From Diprion similis (Eukaryota > Arthropoda > Insecta > Hymenoptera > Diprionidae): 64,000 nt of DNA. Made by a program: the position numbers and the translations under genes. The DNA lies in assembly GCF_021155765.1 (NCBI RefSeq), contig NC_060110.1, positions 10,725,501-10,789,500 of the forward strand. The letters are read 5' to 3'. The notes beneath the pieces are model-generated. The model made no database searches. It saw only the letters and a list, made by a program, of their open reading frames with translations, and had not been told where the DNA came from. Below, in pieces: positions 1 through 14,400 of this stretch. The number at the start of each line of letters is the position of its first letter. The stretch's first letter is position 1.

Positions 1-3000
1 GTGAGAATTGAGAAACAGCAGTAGACGATAGAATTCAGAATTAAAAATCATAAGACTTGTAGTAAGACGAGGTGAGAATTGATTGATTATGGGCGAATGT
101 ATAGACTAATCGTCAACTAAAAATTTCTCGAAAATTGTGAAACTGTCAGAGGGTTAATATGTCCGATGTAAAATTTTTTTTAAACTTGAGATTATCCAGA
201 ATACGAGCTTCGGGCAGCTTATACGTGGTAATGGTAAATATTTGTACAAGACGGATACCTCCGTACTGTTTTTATCCACCCTAAAATTGGAAGAGCACCT
301 CTTCGAGAACGACAGACACGAGCCAAAAGCACGACGCATGCGAACGCGGTGTAGGAAGAAAAAGAAATATATCTAGTCAACTTATGTAACTTGTCACATG
401 TTGGTAGATAGTATGTGGCTACAAGTGTCATTCTTGTAATACCAACAATGTGGATTGTGAATGCAAAGTTCGAAGAGGAGCACGTACACCTACTTCTGAC
501 GCGCGTGTGTATTGTACAACAATAAAACGTATCTTTAGGCTGCTATCGGTGACAATTTCCTTTCGGATTATTGTACGTTCGAACCATTACGCAGCTATAT
601 TAAGAAATATATTTTTCTGCGGCGATAATTCATCCATTCGTTGCTCGTTATTGTAACTTCATGTGAAAAAAATCTTCTGATCTCATTACAACAGTGCAGG
701 TTATACATTCTCGCAGAAATATCACGTCATGTGTTATGTATACAGTGTATTACGTGTTTCGACTATCAATCTATTAATTGAGTGATGAACAGCCCAACGT
801 TTTAAGCTACTTTTATAAACACCTCTGTACTCTACCATTTTTTTAAGCATGCAGTTTTCTCTGACATGATTTATCGTACATAATACGAGGAGATACGGCA
901 GTGGAATTCTTAGGTGTAATACGTACCTTCAAATCCGCGGTTGTTTACAATTATTAACCCACTGTCCGTATCACATGTTGTCCAGTCATAAAACGACATC
1001 ACCTATAGATATACCTGTATACCAATCTTTGAGTCTCGACGCCGATAATCTTTCCGAGAATCGTATACGTAGTGCAATATCGCCACGTTCTGTGTTTTCC
1101 CATGGCGCACCCGAAAGAAATCCAGTACATATCACACAAAGTTGCCGAAGAATATCACCGGCGGGAAAGTTTCATGACGTCACCCTAGAATCGCTGCTCA
1201 ACTTGTGATTCTTCTTTATTGCACTCTCATTTCAAATAAACGAAGAGATAAGGAACAGTTGCGGTTGGCCTGCTAGCTGTTATTCTTTCAGTTATTCGAA
1301 GTTCAATCTTACATATGAACACATTTTACTTTTTAAATTTATTAGAATGTAAAATTTGACAGGTCATTTATACTTTTTTGAGATCCCTTGAAAAGGCTTG
1401 ACACAAATGGTTTCAGACATATCTTGGATAAAGTGAACGCCTATGCGTGACGTGCAGGGCTTACTTCAAGGAGACGCGCGATAATTACATCCACCACATG
1501 GCACATGAAAACCAAGATTAAGCACACGATTACTCACCTTGAAAAACATCACCTTGAATATTGTTTCGTCTGCTTCGCACGGCAGTGAAGGAAAAGTGCG
1601 TGAATTTTTATCGCTTTGCAAGTACGTTACAGCATTATTACATTGATGACCTTTCCTAGAATACTATAAAGTAGACGAGGAAAAACATTGAAATTGAAAT
1701 TGATCTGTGTGACAAATAATGAATCACCTTTCTAAACGAAGTATCGTACCGAGAATAACTAATGAAAATCTATTTTCATGAATCTTGTTTCACGAATAAA
1801 CTAGATAGATTGGTAACCGTTCGAACGTTATACAGTCGGTTCGTTTGTCAACGAGTTTGTCAATTACTGTATCGAAAATATTGAGAAATGTGAGCAGAGG
1901 AACGATGTGAGTCCACGACGTAGATTGCAAGTGTGCGTTTTCAATTAACAAAACCCGAGGTAGCCGGCTCGGTTAGCTGTTCATTTATCACGAAGCTTGT
2001 ATTACGTATAATTTACTCCTGCAGAGTCTCCAACGATACCCTGCAACGTGTTTGAGTTTTGAGTTATTTTAATGCCGAGTCCAAGACCATTAAGAGGGTA
2101 CAAGGAACAGCTGAAACACGAGATATGAACGGAAACAGGTGGTTCCATCGAGGTTTTCTATTCGACTTGGTGTCCATAGTTGCTCCTCCAATTTAGATTT
2201 TCTCCCATTGCATACAGGGTGGGGCAAAAGTAACGCTAGTCACCATGATGCGATTGAATCATTAGAAGCATTTTTTGTTTGATCGATAAAACTGGTCGTA
2301 ACGAAAATCATAAAGCAAGCATATACAACGAACGATTGTGAAAACCTCCAAAGCCGTTTGTAAGTCTGGTGAATTTTTCACGAACGACATCGTTAATTTC
2401 ATAAATTTTACCTCACCGCTTCTTCGCCTTCGTCTATCATCGCGATGTACCGCATGCACACATCCTAACGGTCACGACTTGTACAGATAATTTTTTTCCT
2501 CCTCCCTGTCTTACTCTCTTGAACGATAAGACCTGTCAACGCGTCAGGAATTCCACTCTGCATGCTCCGAACCTATAATTCAACTCGAAAGTTCTTCTCA
2601 ACGGATGCCTGCAGCAGGATAGATTATTCTCGATGTGCCGTTCTTACTCCCATGCACGGACGCCGTGTGTTGACGGAGCGGAGCAGTTCTTTTTACCTTT
2701 TACTTCATTTTTTTCAACCAACCAAAGCCATTCAACCGTCTACCAAAAAATCGAAATTGTACTCCGAAAACGCTTTTATTAATGCACGTAACTTCCACGG
2801 AGAAATATTAGGTGTCCGTCTACCGCCTCTCGAAGCCTGCGTGCTTCGTGTGTGATTGAGGATTATGCCTTGCCTCTACCCGTATAAGTATAGCAATGCC
2901 TCTTCGAGCCGCGTACAAGCAACGTGCAGATAATTTTTAGACCGTCACAGAACGTTAATTACGACCTTGTAAGAGGCAACTCGTAGTCGCCTAGGGTACA

Positions 3001-6000
3001 GCGTCGATTTCATGTAGGTGTGCATGTCTGTCCTTTAATGATTATGTGCTAGCAGACCGTCGCGAATGTTCAGCCAACCATCGTTAGGTGCTGTAGTCTA
3101 TGTATGTATAATCATCGATATCGAGCTTCCGTATTTCTCTCCAAACTTTGTTACATTTTCTTAACTGTAAAAGTCCAGTCTGTGCAACGCACGCACACTT
3201 TTCGGAAGCTAATGTAAATACATTTCGTCTCGCCTGAACGGTAATAAAAAATCCTTCCCAATACACCACCGACACTGTGTATTGCGTGGTTTTTACGCCG
3301 ACGGAGAAGATGGACGAGGCTGGATTTCTTATTATCCTTCTTGTATATATCGTGTACTTTTTGCTCTTTGAAAATTAAGAGCATCTTGAAATTTTTTAAC
3401 TTGAACCACATGTGCTTGCAGTGTGGTCTTTTGACGCCTATTTTTCCTTTTTGTAACCGATTCACGATTTTCGCATTCTTTTGACCCATTAAGCGGGACT
3501 AAAGCTAGTGACGGTTTTTAGACCGGGTGGAAAAGAAATATCAATAATTGAGATGAAATTTAATTCTTTTTATTTTCCTAATAAAACTGATTGAAAAATA
3601 TCTACCGCTATCCACTCGATTTCTTTCTAATAAGCGAAATTCTTTCAAACAATGTAATAAGTACGTGGTTGGCGTGTCAGAAAACGATCTTAATATCCGA
3701 AAAAAACGCAAAAATCCATACGAACGTTACAAAAAATATGGTGTGCACCAAGGATTAAACGGGCTTTTTAACCTCGTGTGATTGGAGTATTCGTCTTTGG
3801 CTCGCCAACGCAGTCGCCTTCGACTCGCACTGCAATCTTCACACTCGGTTTAAAAAAGTCCGCTTTACGCCCATGGTACACGATATAATATTTTGTATAT
3901 CATTATACGGCCAGCGAAGAGCGTGATGTGAATACCACTTCAGCGACGTGAAACAGGTTTGACTGTAATTACGGATTCTTCTCAAAAACACTCCATTGTC
4001 TGGGTTAGGGATTCTCTTCGAAATATGGGTCACTGGAACCAGTCGTATTTTGTGGCTTCGTTCCGAGTTCAGAAAATCAGAATATGCTTAAATTCTGCAT
4101 ATTACACGGTATTGTATACTGTATACAGTACGTATCAGAAAGTGGATATCAAATTCGGTACTCCGAGCTTCAAAGAATTGAAATCAAAATATAATACGTG
4201 TAAGAATTTTGTGCACAGTACATTAGTTCAAAAAGCAAAACTTGCAATAAAATATCTGCCGTGTAGTATTTTATCCATAGATTCGACTGCTTACAAGCCA
4301 AAATTATTATATTCTAGGGTAAAGTGCAATAAGAAACGCTTCAACGTTGATAAAGTTCTGAGCAAGCACGATTAATCACATACTGTGACATTATCTCAAC
4401 GACATATGGGGTAATGTCAGCCTATAGAATAAGCTACACATGTGATGCTTATAGTATATGCAATATAAACCAATTTATCTGAAAAAATCTATGATTTTGG
4501 TTTCTTTAGCGACTGAGAAATTGTATTTGTTGCATGTAAAATGTAGATAAAATTATACAATTATTTAACCTAGGTCGCGTTTTTCTTCAGTCATTACTGG
4601 TGCCATTGAATACTGGGAAAATAATTTTTCTTCAACAATTCTAGAACGAATGCCTCCTCGAACGTTTTACCGTCTAATTGTAACCTTCCACCATGTGGGG
4701 AAATGCAATTTGATAGACGTTGGATTATATTCAGTGCCCATTCCTGTGAATATATTAAACAATGACCAAACTTCATTAACCTGAATAGAAGTATAAACGC
4801 GGGATCTATGTATACAATAGTATACATACATATTAGACGCGATGATATTTGGTGCACGTATAGATTTTATTGAAATTGATTTTCGATAGAATTTGTTGTT
4901 TTCTATAATTTCTAAATCTTCGAATCCAAATTCATCATTTCGATTGCTTACGATCTACTTAACACTTACCTACGTGTGTTCAATATTAGAATAGGCACCT
5001 ATGCATATATTGTACATTATATGTATGGCTAGAATGCAGTGCTAAATACATTCTTACTGTAGGTAAGTTGTTTTCTATAATTTCTAAATCTTCGAATCCA
5101 AATTCATCATTTCGATTGCTTACGATCTACTTAACACTTACCTACGTGTGTTCGATATTAGAATAGGCACCTATGCATATATTGTACATTATATGTATGG
5201 CTAGAATGCAGTGCTAAATACATTCTTACTGTAGGTATAGGCTTACGGCAGCCGCGACTGGCAAAGCAGGAAGAATATAGCAATGCAAATCAGTGGGGCA
5301 AATATAAACTTCTGCGAATTTGGCTGACGAGGGTGTTTAATAAATAGCGAGTAATTATATTCGTATGACGCGATCGTATTACTGTGCGTATGGTATTGCA
5401 TTCGAAATTAACTGCGGTTATACCGTGTATGTTACGGATATTCATATATACGCGTGTATAAGAGCAATGCTCACGATTGATCTACACTTTGAAATACAAA
5501 TTGAAATAATTCAATTCCCCTCTAACAATAAGTGCAAAGTGAGTGCATGTAGTCTCCTGCATATGGCTCTTAACTATATACGATTAATGTTTATTTTTGG
5601 GGAATACCGGAAATTATGAAGTCAAAGGAATCCCTTAATAATTCTTCAAATTCTTGACTTTCTTTTTCCAAATTAGGATAATATGAGATATATTTAAAAC
5701 TTGTTACAGTAACTTCAGTGAAATAATTACAACTGTCTCACTGTGCATAAAGTTCATTTTCGGTCAAATTTAGCAGGTTACACTGCAAGATTCAAACCAG
5801 TTTCAGCGATATGATCTTGTGCGATTCGTAAATATCTTGTCTCAATCTACTGCTACTGACTTGTAACTACATATTCTACGTACAGACAAAACTTTAGGTA
5901 ATGTCTCGGAATTTATAAAACCGTTATAACCACAGATTGTTGGCGATGTAGTTTCCAATTTTGCAATCTGGCATGTGGAGACTCGCGTATGCATACGCAT

Positions 6001-8430
6001 AATAGAAACTCTAACGATATGCATCCAGAATTAGCACGTAAGCACAACGTAAAGTATCAAACAATTCATTTACGCGTTAAAAGTAGTATTTTAATACCAT
6101 ATGTTTTGCAAAGTTGATTACAAATTATCGAAAAAAGTCATAGCACGGACACGAAGCTAACTACCACATCAAGATTTTTTAAGGGCAATAAGAAAGTTTA
6201 ATTACTGAATTTTTTTAACGCATACATTTTTCATTCATAAATTTAGCTACCAGCTACAGTTTTGCTACGTTATATTGTACGTCTTTATACGCTATTTGCA
6301 TATAACACTAAATAGGTGTGCCATTAAAATCATGTTACAGTTGACCCTGTAACAAATTCATTGCTTTCAGACTTGAATAAGCTGCATTAACCTGCCCTCT
6401 ACAGGGCATAGGGCGACTAGGGTTATTATTATGTACACATCGCCGCATTCAAATGCTTCTCCTATGCTGCATTTTATTTGTAAGTAGCTCGTTTCCGCGA
6501 ACATGGCCACCATGATTTAGTTTTTCGCTGTGGGAATTTGAAACCATCGCAAATGTCTGGCATTCGGTTTGAAGACGTAACACGATATACTCATTTCAAT
6601 ATTTGAAGAAAAAATTATATCAGCCTTGACACTTGTTTCTAACAATTTTTAAATTCTATTTTAGTTAGTAGAATTAATTAACTCCGATCAGGAAACCACC
6701 CACAATTCTATGGCCTCGACGAAATCATTACCTGGCTACGTGACCTATTACTAATAAGTTCTGATTTGTTTAACAAATATCCCACTTGTTAGAACAACAA
6801 ATGTCATCTTATCATGTAATCAATATTCTTACTGTTTAGTTGCCAGCTAAATCTTGATTTCGATCGTTTACGGAGTCTAGCGATCAGTAAAAATCACCTT
6901 GGTACATTTACATAATAATCAGGAAAAGAAATACTTTTCGAAATCTTGAAATAAAAATGCAGCTTCCCTGTTGTAAAATCTGTTTCAAGCGGATACTGTC
7001 TATGCTATTTTGCTTTGTAGTTAAGAGTCGAAATTCTACGACCTACTGTTGCGATATCGTAGAATTAATGCCATTTCTTTATTTCTGCGTCAAAGGAAAA
7101 TGTATCGGAGTGTTTTTGGTTAGAATTGAGGATAGAATAGGGTTGTTAGGCTTTTTTGCGTTTGAGATATGTGGGCTTCGATATTTGGAGGCAAACGTCG
7201 AAACCGAGTGAACGCGATTTCGAATATGAAACTGAATGATTTGAAATAATGTCGGATGACAACCGCGCGCAGCCACCTTCACGTCGTTCCTGCGTGAAGC
7301 GTCGACGCGTCGTATCGAGTCGGCGTCGTTGCCCCCCTTTTCCCCTAACGCCCAGCGATCTGAAAAAAAAGTAGGGACCAGGTGGCGCTGCAATGTTTAC
7401 TAAACAGAGATTACCAATGGAAAAGTGAAGGAAACGAGATGAAGAAACGTTATTTCCCACTGTTGACGGTAAACATCAACTATAATTATTGTCGAACGAC
7501 TTCTGTTCAAGATTAGGGATTCGCGGGTTGAAATAAAAATTGAAGGAAAAATGAAGGTTGAACTACCGTAGTAAATAAGTTACAATCATGAGAAGCCTTC
7601 TAAGATTTGCTACACCGATGCCTGTTTACGCGCCGCCCTACGAAACGTTACGTACAGAATCTAATATCTCGTATTTAATCTACACTCCAACGTCTTTATT
7701 CGGATTAACGAAATGTTATTGAATTTTAAAACGTCCACGAAAATTCGAGCATAACGTATACTTTTGTAACCGTATGCCGATGTCGTCGGCCTAAAGATAC
7801 TTATAACCTCAAACGCCTGACAGATATAGTTTACTCGTTCTCGGCGTGGCCACAGGCTCAGAAAATATACCGTATCTAACCAGCGTTAATTAAATGTATG
7901 TCATTTTCTTGCGGTGTTAATACCTTGACTCTTGGCTAGAGAGTCTTGATTTTGCGGTTTACCTGCTTATTGATACCCACGCGACGATGTCGCCGTCTAC
8001 AACCTTCGTCTGCCGTCTCAAATTTTGCCTATTTCTTTTTTACCAATGCGAGCATTTCGAAAGCCTTCACGCTTTACGAATGTATCACTCTTTTTCGTCA
8101 CTTGTACTCTTGGCACAATTCTAGTGTACATTGCACCATAAAAAAAATAATGATGAATAAGAACCTTACATTCAACCAAGACTACTTTTTACATGCAGAT
8201 TCTTTTGGAGATGATTTCTAATTCAAGCTTCATTTTCATTTCAAATTTATCATGCTTTTCATTGTGTACTTTTTTTATCTTGTCGATCTAAAACTGCACT
8301 TAATACTCAAATTGTCAAATTCCTAACAGGTTGTTGTTTCATAGATTATGTAAATTGAAATTTGTATAACTTGCATTCGATGTATATAAAGAAATAATAT
8401 GAAGTAAATTTTTTTTTCATATATTTGCAG
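1..8430. other. Gene-poor 5' stretch, probably intron or flank of the cytospin gene
   Basis: I see no exon that can be tied to a known protein here. The first recognisable cytospin exon begins in phase 0 at 8431, and its homologues have roughly 200-250 residues before that point, so coding exons must lie further upstream, probably beyond the window. Most of this stretch is therefore likely intron or 5' flank. The longest open frame (3959-4375, +, about 138 codons) has no recognisable domain and lies in AT-rich sequence. A 172-bp tandem duplication (4895-5237) and a possible transposon end (2213-2240) are the only structured features. A slightly GC-richer patch near 7250-7400 could be an internal promoter, but I see no firm promoter motif. 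Confidence 0.5.
4895..5237. repeat. 172-bp near-perfect tandem duplication
   Basis: The segment 4895-5065 is repeated at 5067-5237 with a period of 172 bp. By eye the copies differ at only one base (CAATATTAG near 4980 versus CGATATTAG near 5152). Such high identity in non-coding DNA points to a recent duplication, or to an assembly artefact that duplicated one copy. No coding frame or terminal inverted repeat is evident inside the unit. Confidence 0.93.
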
Positions 8431-11400
8431 GAACAACACAGCGCCGAATTGGAAAGATTAGCAGAAGAGAATTCCACACTTCGCGCACGTCTTAGAGACG
8501 TGGCACATTCTCCGTTGTCTGATACTGAAAAGCAGCAAATTCTGTTGGATGCTTCCAGGCTTCATAATTCGGCACCGGCGTCTATTGCGATCACTCATGA
8601 TGATGGCTCTCCAGCTGGTAACACAGAAAACACATGCTCCACACCTGATTGGGACAAACACAGTTCCAGTTCCATGTCTGAAGTATCAGTCGCTTGCCTG
8701 CAGGACAAACTATTGCAGATGGAAGAGACCCATTATAGTACAAACGAAGAATTACAGGCTACTATCCAAGAACTTAGCGATTTACAGGTATGGTAGGATA
8801 TGTCTACTTGTATTCTACTTATTTACATCCTGATAATTGTGTTTTCATTCACACTCAACTCACTTGCTATTATGTCACCCATACATATGTTGTATGTATG
8901 TGAAGAAAAGATACCTGTAGAGTTTAGATGCAAAATTTACTTTCTTTGTAGCTATGCTGCATTAAGTGCATTTCTTATAAAATGATACCTGGAATTGGCT
9001 ATTCTGTATAATTCTAATTTACTTTGGATTATAAATTTTATGTGCCAGAGGCTTTGAAGCATCTTCGTATGAAAAGAATCTTTCTGATTTGCCACAATCT
9101 CGCACCTGGTATAATAAAACAAGTTACGATAGATTGCATTCATAATATCTTTTATTGTAATCAGGTCTATTACACGCATGAACCTTACATTAGCAATTGC
9201 ATTACAACCGCTTTACACTTGAATTGACGAGTGAAATGTATTTGTCACAATTATTTTTTATTTTTATCTGAACATATAATTTTACAAGAATTTTCTTGGG
9301 TTAGTAAATCAATATCGTAGTGTATTTTTTTTTAAACAAATGCGATATGATGAAATCTGTCGCTAAATAATCAAATGTCGTTATCAGTTCAAATTTTTTT
9401 GCTAAACCTGTTCAGCTACTTGAATAATATTATACACATCAATATTGTGCAAATTTTTTCATGGTTTGAGCAAGTCTTTTGTCGAGTACCGCTTGCGTAT
9501 TCTTTAACAATTTCCTTACCAATTTCCTTACCATCAAATTCTATATGAACAGACAATGACAGGTCAGAAAAACTAGGAATAGTTGGGAAATTCCGTTACA
9601 CAAAAAATGTCACAGAATCTCCTATTTTCACCAAGAAAAATGTATTTTTCCCTCATTTTCCTACCTCAGTCATTTAGGAATTTTAACTGGGCTTCATAAT
9701 TTCATCCAAACTGCAAATAATATTGTACACTTTTCTCGTGCAACCCCCTTCCTATACACAATTTAATGTGCTCTGGGTTATGAAAACCACTCAAGATTTC
9801 GTAAGTTCAGTGGCAAAAAGTCCGGGAATACTGAAAATTTAATCACATTGTCAGGGAAAGGTCGGAGAATTTTATCTCAGTCAAATTGTTGTCACCCTGA
9901 TGTAGTTTGTTATCTCATTAACAATCATTTTCTTGGTACTGTTGGTTGCAGTAAAAACTTGAATGGCATGTTTTTTGTTGAAATGCACATCAATGACGAT
10001 AAGAAAAGAATTGCAGAAAATTCTCACCTATTCTGGAAAGAGGACTCACTAGGCCACATAGCCAATAACATTGACCAATGATTTGTTTACGTTTGTAGGC
10101 ACAGTTGTCGGAGCTTCAAACTGACAATGAAAGGCTAACTGAAGAAAAAGGTGTCTTGCTAGAATCGCTTTGCAGACAAACAGAGAAATTAGAAGATTCC
10201 CGATCAAAAGTAGATACATTGCAAGAACTTTTATTGCGAGAAGAACAGCCAGAAGAAACACCTCATGGGTACAATACAGAGCGAGAACAGAAGCTCGTTG
10301 ATCTTCTAAAGGTAAATCAGCCAATTAATCTGAATAACGTAATGGAAACATAACGAACACCATGGTTACATGATTGATGAGTTTTACCAATTTTTCAAAA
10401 TAGTGCTTGAAGCTCTATAAAGAACAATTTGACACTTTTACCACCACGGAAATATTTTTGTATTTGCAGAGTGCCCAAGAAGAACGAGAATCTCTTCTTC
10501 AGAAACAAGAGGAACTGACCTCAGAATTGAAAAGTCTTCGATCCACAGCTGAAGCATCTGCAACAGAAGCAGAACGGCTTACCAAACGTGTTCACCTTTT
10601 GGAGTCTACTGTTGATGCAACTAATGCAGAACGCAAACAACTAGATGCAGAACTTGTTGAAGCACGCCAAGAAGGTTCCAGTCGTACCATTGAAATAAGC
10701 AGATTGGCTACTTTACTAGAAAATGCTAGAGCCAAAATTGAAGAACTGGAACAAACAAGACAGCTTGAAAGTAAGAGTGAAGCAGATGAGTTACTAGATG
10801 CTGCACGGAGAGAAAAAGACACGCTTGAAACACAGGCTGCAGCTTTGCAGGAACAGTTGGCCAGGTCGCACTGTGACCACGACAGATTGAAAGATCAATA
10901 CTCTCAACTACAAGAAGAGTGCAAGGTCACTCGTAACAATGCCAAATCAGCAATTAGCGACTTAGAATATCAGCTTTCCCAGTTGCAAGAAGAAAAAAAT
11001 TCATTGAGCACAGAATTACAATTGGTCAGGGATACATTGGCTGAATTGCAAGCTCAGTGCCAGCGGCACTTAGAAGACAAACGTGAACTGAAAGCAGCAT
11101 TGAGCGAAGCTCAAAGGCGAGCAAACGATGCTGAGTCGAAGAAAGCTGATTTAGAATCTGCATTGGAAGATGAGAAACGACTGAGGCAAGAGGAAAGTAC
11201 AGAGTGGGAACAATTCCAGACTGACCTTTTAATGACTGTCCGTGTTGCAAATGATTTTAAAACTGAGGCTCAAAGTGAACTTGAGAGGGTTGTTATGGAG
11301 AACAAAACCCAAAGGGATAAGCTGAGGGCCCTTGAAGCTCAGCTTGACAAACTAAATAAGGGTAAGTCTTCCTACTATTTTAATAAATTTTCCTACTATT

Positions 11401-14400
11401 TTCAAAAAATGTTTACTGCTATAAGTTAGAATATTATAATAGGTGACATAAGAATACAATGCGAAAGTCAGTGATAGTTGAAGTTTCCCAGGATACATTC
11501 ACCTGTATCACACAACCCCTTTGGAGTTATATAAAAAAAATTGTCTTTTTCCACCTTGCGTATAATTGGTTATTTCATTGTGTGATCGATTAAGCAAAAA
11601 ATTTTTACATCGATTTATATTAAATAGTATTACCAAATTTTTCCCCACCCCTGTATGCAGGTGATGCTTTGTCAGTAAGATTGACAGAGTTAGAAAAATT
11701 GGTTCAATTATGATAGGATAAGCTGTTCAATCTGGAAACACTGGACTCTACGACGATAAATTCTATAGATTTCATTACTTTTTAGCTCATTAATATGCAG
11801 AATTAAAACTTATACATATTAATATTATTACAGTAGCCATGCTCTCTAACTGTGTACTAATTGATTGTAATAATCACTAAAAGTTAACTATATGTGATGA
11901 ATCATTGTTGAATACGTTTGCGTAAACCTATTATAACAATTTTTGTCCAAAGTGCACTCATAAATTTTACTTATTTATCTAACCAGATTCGACAAGTTGA
12001 TGTAAATTTTTCATAAACTCATCATTTTTGTTCTACTAATTTCCCTCAATTGTAAATTGTGTTACATATATTAATATTAATTTATGAACAAGCTTCATTT
12101 CAAATATGAATTTACAATATTTGTGTCTTGATTTGAATATTTTTTTTTAATCACGCGTATTCTAGGATTTGATATTTGATCTACGAACGTACCATTATAA
12201 TGTTATATTCTAGGATTTGATATTTGATCTACAAACGTACCATTATAATGTTGAAATATAAATGACTATTATTGTTTTGAAATTGAAAAATGGATTGTCT
12301 AACTAAATGCATTTGGAGGAAAAAAATTTGTTGTTTCATATTACAATGGTTCTACTATGAATTAGGGGCTTCCACCGATCCTAGTAAGAGACCATCACCT
12401 GATCAATTAGACAGCAAGACATTGAGCACCCTAGTTTCCGTCGCTGAAAGAAGTACTGTTAATACTTTATTGAAACGTGGTCGTACATTACCAAAACATC
12501 GTCCGGAACCAAGGAAAGCAACTTCCGAATCAAACATCAGTAATTTTTCGATGCTTGATACAGGACTTAAATCATACAGCCCTAACAGAAAAACTTATCC
12601 AGATTTATCTGCATCAAAGGTTGATGGGGGAGAACACTTTTTTGATTGGGAATTCGTGTATCCACCGTCAGAGAAAGCAAATACTTTGGGCAAGTTGTAT
12701 AAGACAGAGGATGACGAACTGAATGAGTTGAAGCAAGAATTGTTGAAAGAGCCGATTTATATAAATAGTATATCAAAGTCTGGCAGTGACTTGGACACTT
12801 CTCCTTTTGCAGCTATACCTCCGTTTGATGCTGAGTATCCAAAGTTGTACAAACCAATGACACCGTCGTGGAAAAGTAACAAACTAAATGAAAATCCCAT
12901 CCTCAAAGATATAACGGCAATTCAAAACACCAAAGGAGACTCCTATGAAATTAATATTTCCAATAGTCAGTTTTATGTGCCAAAAAATTATGTTTTTTCT
13001 GATGCAGAATATGCTATGGACGATTTGAGATTTGAAGTAGATCCAGAAATGACAAACGTCTTGAAAAAAAGTAAGAACGAATTAGCCGAGACTCAGATCA
13101 TAGCTGATGAGCCTGACAGTACAAAAGACCTATCGAAGCCAGGTATTTCTCCAGTAGATGTAAATCACTGTGAATCCTTTCAAACTGATTTTTTCAAGAA
13201 GCAGAGTCTGGAAAAACATGATGATACACCAATCGAACTGCAAGATCCAAGTAAAATAACAACAGGACATATCAAAATGCAAAACGTCAGTAGAGTTGAG
13301 AACCTGATTCTTCAAACTTCAATAGAAAACGAACCAAATAATAATGCAAATCACGAAAAACTTGAAACCAACAGCAGTCCTGAGCCAAAAGTACAAACTA
13401 ATTTGTCAAACGCGAAACCGTTTCCCAGAATTGATCAGGATCTTTCAAGACCTTTGAACAATTTAAAAATGGACGATTATGAACCACAAGTTCAAGCAAA
13501 ACTGAATTTATCGCGAGATATTTATCGCACTCCGCCAGATAAAAATCAAAATGCACATAATCGAAAAAAGAAAGATTTTCTTGCGGGAACAAAAAAGATT
13601 GAACCAGTGAGTGAAATGATCGATTCTTTGATTGACGATCTCACATATAGATCTATTCCGAGAAATTTCAAGCGCGGATTGAATGGAAAGAAATACTCTG
13701 CATCTACAGAAGAACTCAGTAAAGTTGAATCTAGTAAAGATGATTATCAACATTTGAGCAAATTTTATAGTGGGATTAAGAACACCTCTGAACTTGGTGT
13801 TCAACACGAAAAAGGTTCTGTTGCAGCAGCAGAAAGTTCACAAAAATGCAAACTAAATTTCGTTGCAACAAATGCAGCAAAGGTTGCAGTTCCTAGTATT
13901 ATATCTGGTGGTTCAGAAGATTTAGAGAGTCCTGTATACGATAATATAGAAGTTTTAAAAACGACAGCTGTCAAAAACATGTCAATAGAAAATCCAAACC
14001 CCGATCTAATATTTGCACCAAGGATTTATACACCAAAGAATGATTATAAGATACCACGGAAAGATCCGTTGCCATCACCACGTAAAAATATTTCGAATAC
14101 GACAGATACTGTAACTCTTCGTGGAAAGTTGGAAACTGATATACAAAATCGACCACGGTCTTTAATCAGTTTGCCAACCATGCGTAGTGATAAATACAAC
14201 TCGCCAAGGCACAGCAGTTTAGGCCTACATCCCGTTCTGGAAGCTGACGAAAGCGTAGAATCTTCATCAAAAAGCAATATCTTACCAAATGTTATTCCAA
14301 AGAGAAACAAAAATTCTCATCAAGACGACATTGTTCTGCGCTCACGTCAACGGCGTATTCAATCACTAAGTGATGCACGAAAAGTGACGAATGTCATCGA

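Noticed and set aside
3959-4375. 138-codon plus-strand open frame
   Set aside because: No recognisable domain, no splice or promoter context, AT-rich flanks; a chance frame is as likely.
7079-7460. Two overlapping 104-codon minus-strand frames
   Set aside because: They overlap in different frames and show no known family; more likely a GC-richer regulatory patch.
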